A stretch of 48,707 nucleotides of DNA from Candidatus Hadersleviella danica (GTDB lineage: Bacteria; Chloroflexota; Anaerolineae; Promineifilales; Promineifilaceae). The stretch spans positions 1 through 48,707 of the forward strand of contig JADJSZ010000052.1 in NCBI GenBank assembly GCA_016711405.1. The letters are read 5' to 3'. The notes under the pieces are model-generated. The model was not told the DNA's origin and ran no database searches. It saw only the letters and a list, made by a program, of their open reading frames with translations. The first letter of the stretch is position 1; each line of letters opens with the position of its first letter. Below are positions 26,526 through 35,624 of this stretch, piece by piece. The translations under genes and the position numbers were made by a program.

Positions 26526-27257
26526 TTACACCACTTCCCCATCTTCCCCATACACCCCCCGATTTTCGGGTGGGACGAGGGCGGCGAGGTGTTGCATCAT
26601 CTGGTGGCCGAGTTGGTCGAGTTGGGTGCGTTTTTCACGGCCGCGCAATCCATTTTCGCCCCCAAGGGGGCCAAACGGCCGGCCGATAATCACCTGAATA
26701 TCGGTGCGCTTCCACTGCTTGATATTTTCGCCCATTTTCTCCGTGCCCAAAACGGCGATGGGCAAAATGGGCACTTGGCTGTGGGTGGCCACATAGGCCG
26801 CGCCGGGGCGAGCGGGCAACAAACGGGCATCGTGGCGGGCACTTTGGTCGTGCATTTCGTGGGTCAGCTCCCCACGAGCGCCCGCCTCAATGGTAACGGT
26901 GGTAATGCCCCCCTCGGGGAAAATGGCGACTGTTTGGCCTGTCTCCAAGAGGTGAAAGGCTCGCTTGAGGGCTTCCCTGTCCACTTGGCCGCGCCGCACG
27001 GCGATGCTGTCGTTAATCCACATGGCCAACCGCATGAGCCAGTAATGGGCGAGTTCTTCGGCCGCAAAAAAGTGGGGCGATTGCGGCAGAAGGATTGAGA
27101 TGAGGGGCACTTCGTATTGGCTAAAGTGGTTGGCAATGACGATGTAGGGGCCGTGGGGGGGGATATTTTCACGGCCGCGTATTTCTACCCTCGCCAGCAA
27201 CCAAAAGAAGAAGCGAAAGAAGCGCACGGCGATGAAGTAAGCGATTGGGCGAAGCAT
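26526..27257 (-). CDS. 1-acyl-sn-glycerol-3-phosphate acyltransferase (PlsC-like)
   Basis: 243 residues with an N-terminal hydrophobic anchor (FFRFFFWLLARVEI) and the acyltransferase block ANHFSQYEVPLI, IAVRRG and IFPEGG. Motif I is H44-x4-E49 rather than the usual H-x4-D, a conservative change of the catalytic pair. The enzyme would acylate lysophosphatidate at the membrane. The start at 27257 (MLRPIAYF) follows repeat DNA; 24 codons upstream in the same frame are heptamer-encoded. The gene is packed between proV-like and pheT genes. Confidence 0.85.
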   Translation of the reverse strand: MLRPIAYFIAVRFFRFFFWLLARVEIRGRENIPPHGPYIVIANHFSQYEVPLISILLPQSPHFFAAEELAHYWLMRLAMWINDSIAVRRGQVDREALKRAFHLLETGQTVAIFPEGGITTVTIEAGARGELTHEMHDQSARHDARLLPARPGAAYVATHSQVPILPIAVLGTEKMGENIKQWKRTDIQVIIGRPFGPLGGENGLRGREKRTQLDQLGHQMMQHLAALVPPENRGVYGEDGEVV

Positions 27258-27271
27258 AGGCTTTGGGAAAT

Positions 27272-27345
27272 GTGAAAAGTGGAAAAAAAGTAAAAAGTGA
27301 GAGGTGGTCGGGCACTTCTCACTTTTCACTTTTTACTTTTTACCT
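27272..27345. repeat. Inverted AAAAGTG/CACTTTT heptamer hairpin
   Basis: TGTGAAAAGTGG...AAAAAGTGAGAGGTG faces CACTTCTCACTTTTCACTTT. The two sides are largely complementary, so a hairpin can form between pheT and the acyltransferase gene. Confidence 0.75.
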
Positions 27346-27353
27346 TCTTTAAC

Positions 27354-29899
27354 TCACTCTCGCAACTTGGCCCCGTGGCGGCTGGCCAGTTGGGCAATGA
27401 TTTTGCCGCGCAACTTGGCCACATCCTTGTCCTTCAGCGTCTTATCCCGCGCCTGATAGGTGAGGTGGAAGGCGAGACTGCGCTGGCCCGCGGGAATGGA
27501 GCTACCCTCGTAGACATCGAACAGAGCCACATTGGCCAGCAACGCGCCGCCCGATTTGGTGATGGTCTCTTGCAGTTCAGCGGCCGAAACACCCTTGTCC
27601 ACCAGCACCGCCAAATCCTCTTGCACAGGCGGGTAGGAGGAGATGGCCGAGAAGCGACGGCTGTCCTTCATCTTGCGGATAAGCAAATCGAGGTCGAGGT
27701 CGGCCGCTAACACGGCCGCCCCATGCCGAAAATCGAGCTTCTCCACCACCAGCGGATGCAACTCACCCAACCAACCCAGAACCTTTTCGCCCAGCCAGAT
27801 GCGCGCCGTTTTGCCGGGGCGGAAGGTGGGGTGTTCGGCCGCTTCGTAGCGGATGCCATCCAGCTTGGCCGCCTCAAACAGCCCCTCCAACACCCCTTTC
27901 ATGTCGAAAAAGTCGAGCGTGGGCGGGTCGGCGAGACCCTCTTGCCAGTGCGCGGCCGTGCGTTGGCCCGTGTAGACCATCGCCAAGCGGCGCAACTCGT
28001 CGGGCAGATTGCCATCTTCGCCCATGATGTAGATTTTGCCCACCTCGAACAGGGCGATGCGTTCGGCGTGTTTGCTGTTTTCGGCCGCGATTTCCACCAC
28101 CGAAGCGAGCAAGCTGTGGCGCATGGCCACTCGGTCTTGCGAGATAACGTTTGCAGGCGCAAATAAGGGCGGTCGTCGGGCGAGGCGTTGACCAGCAACT
28201 TGCCCTCCCGTTCGGGCGTGGTCAGCCGATAGGTGATGATTTCTTGCAGGCCGAGGTTGGCCAGCACATCTTTGACGCGCTCCTCGCGGTCTAAATCAAC
28301 GTTGTTGCGCTGGGGTGGCAACACGTCCGAAATTTCGGTGGAGGGGATGTTGTCGTAGCCGTACATGCGGCACACCTCTTCCACCAAGTCGTGTTGCCCT
28401 TCGATGTCAATTCGATAATCGGGGGCGGTGACGCGCAAACGGCCGTCGGTCATCGCCTCCACCACAAAGTTTTGCTTTTCCAGCAAGGTGGTGATGGTTT
28501 CCGCGTCCACATCTAAGCCTGACCAGCGGCGGACGTAATCCACCGATAAATCCACCACGGCCGGGGCAGGCGGGTTGGGGTAATAATCCACCAGCCCTTT
28601 GGCCACCGTGCCGCCCGCATAGCGGCGCAGGAGTTCGGCCGCGCGTTTGGCTCCCAAAATGGCTTGGCTGGGGTGAACCCCTCGGCTGAAGCGGAAGCCC
28701 GCCTCGCTGGCCATTTTGAGATGGTTGGCCGTTCTGCGGATGTTCATGAAGTTCCACGCGGCCGCTTCCAGCAACACCGTCGTCGTGCCGCCGCTAATTT
28801 CGCTGTTGGCGCCGCCCATCACCCCGCCAAGGCTGAGATTGCCAGCAGGGTCGGTGACCAAAATGGCGAAGTCGGGCAGGTGGCGCACTTGGCCGTCGAG
28901 GGTGGTCAGGGTTTCGCCTTGCTCGGCCAAGCGGGTGATGATGTGGACAGGGCCAGCGGGGGCGTATTGGTCGGCACGGCCGCGCAACACGTCGTAATCG
29001 AAGGTGTGGTTGGGTTGCCCCATCTCCAGCATGACATAGTTGGAAACATCGACGACGGCGTTAATCGGCCGTTGCCCCGCCAATTTGAGGCGGCGTTGCA
29101 TCCACAGCGGGCTGGGCTTTTGCTCCACCCCCTCGATGAGGAAGGCCACAAAGCGGGGGTTGAGGGTGGGTTCGGTGGTGGAGATGGCCACTTTGCCCGC
29201 CATGTCGGGGCCTTCTTGGACAACTTCATAGCTGGGGTAGCGCACAGTTTGGCCTGTCAGGGCGGCCACTTCCCGCGCCACGCCAATCACCGACGCACAG
29301 CGGGCGATGTTGGGAATGATGTCCACGTCTAGCACCGCATCGCCGAACAAATCTTGGAGCGGTGTGCCCGCCACCAAGCTCTCCACGCCCAAATCGGCGG
29401 GGGTGAAGAGCATCACCCCGTCGTGGTCGTCGCCGAGGCCCAGCTCTTTTTCGGAGCAGACCATGCACTTGTTGAAGATGCCGCGCAACGCTTTGCCTTT
29501 GAGCTTCATCTTGACTTGCCCTTCTTTGTGGCCGTCGTACACTTCGGCGCCTTCGAGGGCGAAGGAGGTGTAGAGGTTGTGGCTGGTCAAATCCCCTTGC
29601 CCAATATAGGGGAAGAGGTTGGGTGCGCCGGTGACGACGACTTCGGGTTCGGCTGACCCGTAATCTACGGTGGCCAGCACGAGTTTGTCGGCGTTGGGGT
29701 GTTGCTCGACGAGGAGGATACGGCCGAGGATGAGCAAATCGCGGTCCCAAACCAGTCGGTCGGGGTCTCTGCCGCCGGGGATGCCGATGTATTCGACTTT
29801 GCCGACCTCGAGGCCGAAGACGGTGAGTTGGTTGGCTAGTTCGTCGGGGGCAAGGGTGAGGTCAACGTATTCTTTGAGCCATGAAAGGGGTACACGCAT
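27354..29899 (-). CDS. pheT: Phenylalanyl-tRNA synthetase beta subunit (frameshifted)
   Basis: About 848 residues in two frames. The first part starts MRVPLSWLKEYVDLTLAPDELA and contains the EMAP/tRNA-binding domain, the B3/B4 editing region and the B5 domain. The second carries the aminoacylation-like core (MRHSLLASVVEIAAENSK) and the C-terminal ferredoxin-like anticodon-binding domain (SSYPPVQEDLAVLVDK). The break is one base in the T3 run at 28150-28152 (A run on the coding strand); restoring it gives LQNVISQDRVAMRHSLL, matching the family. As pheT is essential, a sequencing error is the likely explanation. No pheS gene lies next to it, unlike the common pheST operon. Confidence 0.92.
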
Positions 29900-30148
29900 G
29901 AGGTTTTGTAATTCGTGGTTATTGTTTAGAGATAGATGTGGTGGTGGAATTGAATTGTTTAAGCGGTAAAGGGTAAATCCACCAGTGGGCTACGGCCACT
30001 ATTAGGCGAGTGTAGCAGATGAGAAAGGGGTGTCAAGGGAGCAAGGGCTTGGGCGGCCGTGAAGTGGCTGGGTGGTTTGATGGTTTGGGGAGGAAGCGGC
30101 CGTTTTGATTTCCTACCAACACACATCTGACATCGTCATGCTACATTT

Positions 30149-30175
30149 TTAGCATTCGCGCCATGCGAGTGCGGA
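30149..30175 (+). promoter_or_regulatory. CIRCE-like HrcA operator upstream of clpB
   Basis: TTAGCATTC, nine bases, then GAGTGCGGA. The CIRCE consensus is TTAGCACTC-N9-GAGTGCTAA, so 15 of 18 positions match with the exact spacer. It lies 42 bases before the clpB start. This implies heat-shock repression by HrcA. Confidence 0.7.
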
Positions 30176-30216
30176 TGCCTGCCCCATAACGAATCACTCA
30201 TAACAAATAACATCTT

Positions 30217-32799
30217 ATGAACCTCAACAAATTCACCCAAAAAGCACAAGAAGCGGTGCTGGCGGCCCAACATCTGGCCGAAGAACAGCACCACAGCCAA
30301 ATCCAGCCCCTGCATTTGCTGGCCGCCTTGCTCGGCCAAGCGGAAGGGGTTGTGCCCCAACTGGTCAACAAAATTGGGGCGAATTTGCCTGCCCTGCACC
30401 AGCAAACCCAACACGCCCTGCAACAACTGCCACAGGCGTATGGCACGGCCGTGGAAACGAGCTTGAGCCGCGAGACGAGCAACACCCTGCGCACGGCCGA
30501 GCGCGAAGCGGGCAAACTGACCGACGAATACGTTAGCACCGAACACATCTTTTTGGCCCTGTTGGAAACGGCCGAGCAAACCCCCAACTTGGCCTTCCTG
30601 CGCCGGGCGGGGCTGACCCGCGACGCGGTGTTGCAAGCCCTGACCACCGTGCGGGGCCACCAGCGCGTGACCAACCCCAACCCTGAATCCACCTACAACG
30701 CGCTGGAAAAATACGGCCGTGACCTGACCCAACTGGCGCGGCGGGGCAAGCTCGACCCCGTTATCGGCCGTGACGAAGAGATACGGCGCGTGGTGCAAGT
30801 GTTGAGCCGGCGCACCAAAAACAACCCCGTTCTCATCGGCGAGGCGGGCGTGGGCAAGACGGCCATCGCCGAAGGGCTGGCCCAGCGCATTGTGGCGGGC
30901 GATGTGCCCGAGGGGATGAAAAAGAAGGAGATTTTCGCCCTCGACATGGGCAGTTTGGTGGCGGGGGCGAAGTATCGGGGGGAATTTGAGGAGCGGTTGA
31001 AGGCGGTCTTGCAGGAAGTGACGGAGAGCGACGGCCGTATCATCCTCTTCATAGACGAATTGCACACCGTTGTGGGGGCGGGTAAGGGGGAAGGGGCGAT
31101 GGACGCGGGCAACATGCTCAAGCCCTTGCTGGCGCGGGGGGAACTGCACACCGTCGGGGCGACCACGCTGGACGAATACCGTCAGCACATCGAAAAAGAC
31201 CCCGCCCTTGAACGCCGCTTCCAACCCGTCTTTGTGGATGAGCCGACAGTGGAAGACACCATCTCCATTTTGCGCGGCTTGAAGGAGCGGTACGAGGTGC
31301 ATCATGGGGTGCGGGTGCAGGATGCGGCCGTGATTGCCGCCGCCACCCTCTCCCACCGCTACATCAGCGACCGCCAACTGCCCGACAAGGCGATAGATTT
31401 GATTGACGAAGCGGCCAGCCGGCTGAAAATGACCATTGATTCCAAGCCGCAGGAGTTGGACAAGGTGGATCGCGCCATCTTGCAACTGGAAATTGAGCGG
31501 GAGGCTTTGAAGAAGGAGCGGGACAAGGGGAGCAAAGCCCGCCTTGAGGCCATCGAGGCGGAAATGGCGGAGTTGAAGGAGAAGGGGAATGGGTTGCGCG
31601 GCCGTTGGCAAACGGAGAAGGCGGCCATTGACGAGATTCGGACCACCAAAGCCAAGATAGATGAGACGCGTGTACTCATCGAAAAGGCGGAGCGAGAGGC
31701 GGATTTGGCCACGGCCGCTCGCCTGCGCTATGGCGCCATCACCGAATTGGAGCAGACGTTGACCCAGCAAGAGGGGCGGCTGAAAACGCTCCAAGCGGAA
31801 GGGGCACTGCTGAAGGAAGAGGTGGACGCGGAGGATATTGCCGACATTATCGCCAACTGGACGGGTATCCCCGTGAGCAAGCTACTCGAGAGCGAGGTGG
31901 CCAAGTTGTTGCACATGGAGGACAGGCTCCGCACGCGGGTGGTGGGGCAAGAGGCGGCGATTACGGCCGTGGCCAAAGCGATTCGCCGCTCCCGCGCAGG
32001 GTTGCAAGACCCGCGCAAACCTGTTGGCTCGTTCATCTTCTTGGGGCCGACGGGGGTGGGCAAGACGGAACTGGCCCGTGCGCTGGCCGAGTTTTTGTTC
32101 GACGATGAGGAGGCGATGGTGCGCTTGGACATGAGCGAATATCAGGAACGCCACTCGGTTAGCCGGCTGATTGGCGCACCGCCGGGCTACATTGGCTACG
32201 ATGAGGGGGGGCAACTGACCGAGGCGGTGCGCCGTCGGCCGTATAGCGTGGTCTTGCTGGATGAAATCGAGAAGGCGCACCCCGATGTGTTTAACACGCT
32301 GTTGCAATTGCTGGACGACGGCCGCCTGACCGACAGCCAAGGACGGACGGTCAATTTTAAGAACACCATTGTGGTGATGACCAGCAACATTGGGCGGCAG
32401 TATTTGCTGGGCGAGGCGTACAATGAGGAAGCGGCCGTGCAAGCCCTGCACCGCCATTTCCGCCCCGAATTTCTGAATCGGGTGGATGATGTGATTCCGT
32501 TTAAGCCCATCGGCAAGGCGGAGTTGGCCCAGATTGTGGAGATTCAGGCGCAACAGGTGCGCCGCTTGCTGGCAGAGCGGCAGATGTCGCTGGTGCTGAC
32601 GGAGGCGGCGAAGTTGTTCATCAGCGGGGCGGGGTATGACCCGGCGTTCGGGGCGCGGCCGTTAAAACGGGCGTTGCAACGGCTGGTGGTGGATCCGCTG
32701 GCGATGGCCATCTTGGCGGGCGAGTTTGTGGATGGCGACCAGATTGTGGTGGATGTGGATGGGGCGGGGTTGCGCTTTGGGAAGGGGGTGAGAGAGTAA
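30217..32799 (+). CDS. clpB: ATP-dependent disaggregase ClpB
   Basis: 860 residues, full length. The N-domain has two Clp repeats (LNKFTQKAQEAVLAAQHLA). The first AAA+ ring has GEAGVGKTAIAEG, IILFIDELHT and arginine-finger region ALERRFQ. A coiled-coil middle domain spans roughly residues 410-520 (LEIEREALKKERDKGSKA). The second AAA+ ring has GPTGVGKTELARALAE, YIGYDEGGQLTEAVR and VLLDEIEKAHPDVFN. It hexamerises and pulls proteins out of aggregates with DnaK. The middle domain identifies ClpB rather than ClpC/A. A CIRCE-like element sits in its 5' spacer, so heat-shock control by HrcA is likely. Confidence 0.97.
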   Translation: MNLNKFTQKAQEAVLAAQHLAEEQHHSQIQPLHLLAALLGQAEGVVPQLVNKIGANLPALHQQTQHALQQLPQAYGTAVETSLSRETSNTLRTAEREAGKLTDEYVSTEHIFLALLETAEQTPNLAFLRRAGLTRDAVLQALTTVRGHQRVTNPNPESTYNALEKYGRDLTQLARRGKLDPVIGRDEEIRRVVQVLSRRTKNNPVLIGEAGVGKTAIAEGLAQRIVAGDVPEGMKKKEIFALDMGSLVAGAKYRGEFEERLKAVLQEVTESDGRIILFIDELHTVVGAGKGEGAMDAGNMLKPLLARGELHTVGATTLDEYRQHIEKDPALERRFQPVFVDEPTVEDTISILRGLKERYEVHHGVRVQDAAVIAAATLSHRYISDRQLPDKAIDLIDEAASRLKMTIDSKPQELDKVDRAILQLEIEREALKKERDKGSKARLEAIEAEMAELKEKGNGLRGRWQTEKAAIDEIRTTKAKIDETRVLIEKAEREADLATAARLRYGAITELEQTLTQQEGRLKTLQAEGALLKEEVDAEDIADIIANWTGIPVSKLLESEVAKLLHMEDRLRTRVVGQEAAITAVAKAIRRSRAGLQDPRKPVGSFIFLGPTGVGKTELARALAEFLFDDEEAMVRLDMSEYQERHSVSRLIGAPPGYIGYDEGGQLTEAVRRRPYSVVLLDEIEKAHPDVFNTLLQLLDDGRLTDSQGRTVNFKNTIVVMTSNIGRQYLLGEAYNEEAAVQALHRHFRPEFLNRVDDVIPFKPIGKAELAQIVEIQAQQVRRLLAERQMSLVLTEAAKLFISGAGYDPAFGARPLKRALQRLVVDPLAMAILAGEFVDGDQIVVDVDGAGLRFGKGVRE

Positions 32800-32843
32800 G
32801 AGAGGAAGGGAGGGAGCCGCTGATTGACTGCTCAAACTTATTT

Positions 32844-32914
32844 AACTGCGGAGGGCGCAGAGGACGCGGAGGAAATTCCAGAGGAACTCCGCGTCCTTTG
32901 TGTTGTCTGCGGTT
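32844..32914. repeat. GC-rich inverted repeat
   Basis: AACTGCGGAGGGCGCAGAGGACGCGGAG faces CTCCGCGTCC...GTCTGCGGTT: a long imperfect stem after clpB that may also act as its terminator. The 14-mer at its left edge (32837-32850) recurs at 34398-34411. Confidence 0.65.
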
Positions 32915-32999
32915 AGAAAAAACGGCTCTTTCGCAATCAACCCCATGAGAAACATAAAAATCAACCAATTTAGGTTTTACGCTCATAGACTCAGGCTTA

Positions 33000-33340
33000 A
33001 ATCCAGTTGGATTGGCTCTCAATCCAGTTGGATTGGCTCTTAATCCAGTTGGATTGGCTCTCAATCCAGTTGGACTTGTTTTAAGTCCAGCTGGACTTGT
33101 TCTCAGTCCAATTGGATTTGCTCTCAAGTCCAGGTTGATCTAAGTACAACTTGCTTGTTCAAGTCCAGTTGTACTTGCTCTAAGTCCATCTGTACTTGTT
33201 CTAAGTCCAGATGTATTATTCTAAGTACAACTGTACTTGCTCTAAGTACAACTGTACTTGCTCTAAGTCCAGCTGTACTTGTTCTAAATCCAGCTGTACT
33301 TGCTCTAAGTACAGCTGGATTTGCTCTAAATCCTGTTGAA
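33000..33340. repeat. 21-bp tandem array of dyad-symmetric units (about 16 copies)
   Basis: Units of 21 bp (for example AATCCAGTTGGATTGGCTCTC) are repeated almost without interruption; two units near 33126-33160 are degenerate and one is 20 bp. Each unit has arms such as AATCC/GGATT, AAGTCC/GGACTT or AAGTAC/GTACTT and a spacer GCTCT or GTTCT. Arm sequence differs between units, but the right arm of one unit often pairs with the left arm of the next. Every strand has open frames through the array because 21 is a multiple of three; the minus frame reads a leucine heptad (LEQVQLD), but I see no convincing gene. Confidence 0.9.
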
Positions 33341-33428
33341 CCGAAAAAGCGAAGAGGGAGCCGTATGCTTTGCGTGGCCGAGCCGTGGCTGAATTGAAAC
33401 GGGGGGGGTTCAAGGGCGATAATGGATT

Positions 33429-33803
33429 ATGAAGTGGTTCAGCATTTTGGCGTGGACATTGGGGCTGGTTTTAGGGGTGGCTTGTCAGCAAGAGAAGGCA
33501 AAAATAGATAGTGCAACTTTGTCTTTAGCCGATGGAACATTTGTCACGGGTCAAAATAATTTACGAAAGTCACCGAACCCAAACGTATTGATTGAGTTGG
33601 GTTACGCCGCTAGTAAGCTCTCTTGGGACAACATCATCTGCATTCTTAATCTCGCATTTGGCCAGATAGAAGAACTCCCTTTTGATTTACGGTCGCGACG
33701 AATCCTTACCTATCATCTTATACCAAATTCCGAAAAGAAAGCTGTCGTGAAAAAAGAACTGGTTAATAAGCTTACTTATGCAATTAAATTTTTTTGGGAA
33801 TAA
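33429..33803 (+). CDS. Truncated TIR/nucleotide-binding-like ORF behind a lipoprotein-type signal
   Basis: 124 residues. Residues 1-19 look like a signal peptide with a lipobox-like LGVAC (C19). Residues 48-95 (SPNPNVLIELGYAASK, then ICILNLAFGQ and LPFDLRSRR) match the C-terminal half of a TIR-like/deoxyribosyltransferase-like nucleotide-processing domain; E56 would be the catalytic acid. The N-terminal half of that domain, with the nucleotide-binding loop, is missing, so the ORF is probably a fusion remnant. The signal peptide may originally belong to the LVIVD protein whose fragments follow at 34.8-35.5 kb. It is more AT-rich than the flanks. Family assignment is from memory of the motif and tentative. 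Confidence 0.45.
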   Translation: MKWFSILAWTLGLVLGVACQQEKAKIDSATLSLADGTFVTGQNNLRKSPNPNVLIELGYAASKLSWDNIICILNLAFGQIEELPFDLRSRRILTYHLIPNSEKKAVVKKELVNKLTYAIKFFWE

Positions 33804-34797
33804 GACCAATTCAACGCATGTGCCCTAAACGATGTTTGGGATGGCTCTCCCCTAAATGGATACAATTTAGTAATCACAGAGCAATTAGACAGATATTGAT
33901 CAGGGGTCAAATAATATATTTGAGGCGCAATTGATGGATTTACATACAGAAGGCAATGTTATGTGCTGGAATATCTGACCCAACTCAACCGCAGTTCGTT
34001 GGCAAAATTCAAAAATTTTTTCTTCACGTTGCCCCCATGACCAAAGAATATGGTTTATGCCACTAAGTATGGATTAGCATTAAGGAAGTTATTGTCATTT
34101 AGTCGCACAAAGGGATTATTGATCAATATAGGACTTTCTACTGAAATTTTTGAGGATTGTTTCCCCAGCAAAAAATTAAACCATGTACAGGGCGAGGGAT
34201 TACTTTATCACATGGTTTCAAGTGATGGCGAGTTAAATATCACTTTTAAGTTTCTATAAGCGTTAACCCCAAATTTATAGGTGCTTTGATTCTGGAAATT
34301 GACTTAGTAAGTGGCTGTCTTCGAAGGGGATAGGCTCGTTGTCCTGAATTACCCGCCAGCCTCATTGATCTTTTGATGTTAGCGCCCGCTAGCACAGCTT
34401 ATTTAACTGCGCGGGACAATTAATTTGATTGCAATTTGTTCTACGGTTAACCTTGCTGGTGGCATCATTTACTAAACCATAAAACAAACAATTGACTCGT
34501 TTTGCAATAGAGGACGTTTCAAACAGCAACTTATTCTCCTATTTTCATCGAGGGTATGTACAAGACTTCCAAATTCGTCCACTTTTGGTTCAAATGGTCG
34601 TTCATGGAGAAGGGGCTGGAAATTGCCCAGATGGAGGAAGATTTTATGTGGAGACGTAGACACCCTATCGCCAGCTTGATTAAGCCAGGTCGGATTTATA
34701 GTGAAGATTTGGCGTAAACCATTATATTTAACCTATTTCAACCACTTGCGCCCGAAGTGCAGCGCACTGTCAATGGCTCCAATGCCCCCAAACATTG
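33804..34797. other. AT-rich decayed stretch without an intact gene
   Basis: About 1 kb with lower GC than the rest of the window. An open frame of 69 codons at 34050-34259 (ending GELNITFKFL) has no recognisable family. On the plus strand 34493-34660 reads TRFAIEDVSNSNLF and FHRGYVQDFQIRPLL before a stop and looks protein-like, yet has a stop just upstream. I interpret this as inserted then decayed coding DNA. The ACGGCCGT octamer is absent here. Confidence 0.5.
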
Positions 34798-35545
34798 CAA
34801 TTGTTGAATGCTGGGTATCTATACGCCACAACCATTAGCGAGATGGTAGATGTCTTTGATGTCAGTCGGCCGTTTATCCCCCAATACATGGCTACCTTGC
34901 CCTTTACAGCCACCCATTTGCTTGTGCAAAACGGCCGTGCCTATGTCACCCTGCCCCATGAACTCCAAATATGGGATATAAGCGAGTAATCGGCAGCAAT
35001 TGGCGACTACCCTCTTAGCCAAAATTCATATCTTGCCTGTTGCCGTAACCATACATCTATTTGGGTATAGGAGTATGATCCTTGGTCGTGCTGGATATAT
35101 CTGATTTGAGCCATATTGTGCCTATTTATTCGGTAGATGAATTACCCAATATACCCTCTGGCTTGTTTGACGCTTCTCAACCCCAAATTGTAGAGAATAA
35201 ACTGTATACCATTTGTGATTTAGCGGGAATTTGTTCATGACGATTTATCTTCCCTCGTCCACAGTTTGGATGTTGATCACCCAAGGGTATACCCCAGATA
35301 AAGACGTTGACCGCGAAACATTATATTCTGTGCAGGCAGATTATTATTCAGGCGCGTATGCGGCCGTCTATGGCTTCGATTTGGGCGACCAACGGCCGCT
35401 TTATACAAGGAGAGCTTTGTCTAGTCCGTTTTACCCCACCATTCCAAGCCTTAGGACCGATTGGCCAGGCCGATGGCATCATCTACATGGCCGCAGGCAA
35501 TGCTGGGCTAATCGTTCTCCAGCGCGTGCCCATCCCCGCCGAATA
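34798..35545 (+). pseudogene. Remnant of an LVIVD-repeat (beta-propeller) secreted protein
   Basis: Several frames together give typical LVIVD repeats: GYLYATTISEMVDVFDVSRP and THLLVQNGRAYVTLPHELQIWDISE (34798-34989), VVLDISDLSHIVPIYSVDE and LYTICDLAGI (about 35085-35239), AYAAVYGFDLGDQRPLYT (about 35350) and QADGIIYMAAGNAGLIVLQ (about 35470-35524). Stops and shifts between them mean the gene cannot make one protein. Unlike the single-homopolymer breaks elsewhere, this has several lesions and looks like genuine decay. Confidence 0.65.
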
Positions 35546-35624
35546 GCCACCCCTTCTGCTATAGCCCGTCCCAAGGGTCTGCTGGTATATTCGGGGTTTA
35601 CCCACCAACCCTAGCCACCCACCC

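Noticed and set aside
27354..29899. pheT as a true pseudogene
   Set aside because: The gene is essential and only one base in a short run is affected; all domains are otherwise intact.
30136..31794. Long minus-strand open frame opposite clpB
   Set aside because: Mirror of ClpB codons in GC-rich DNA; no recognisable motifs, no ribosome-binding site.
33385..33402. CRISPR-repeat-like end GGCTGAATTGAAAC
   Set aside because: Occurs once, with no second repeat or cas gene nearby.
32621..33413. Open frames across the 21-bp array encoding heptapeptide repeats on both strands
   Set aside because: Any 21-bp tandem repeat gives open repeats in several frames; all strands are equally open and the dyad symmetry explains the sequence better.
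34472..34663. Minus-strand ORF of 63 codons in the decayed region
   Set aside because: The opposite strand reads more protein-like; no motif, start signal or conservation argument supports it.
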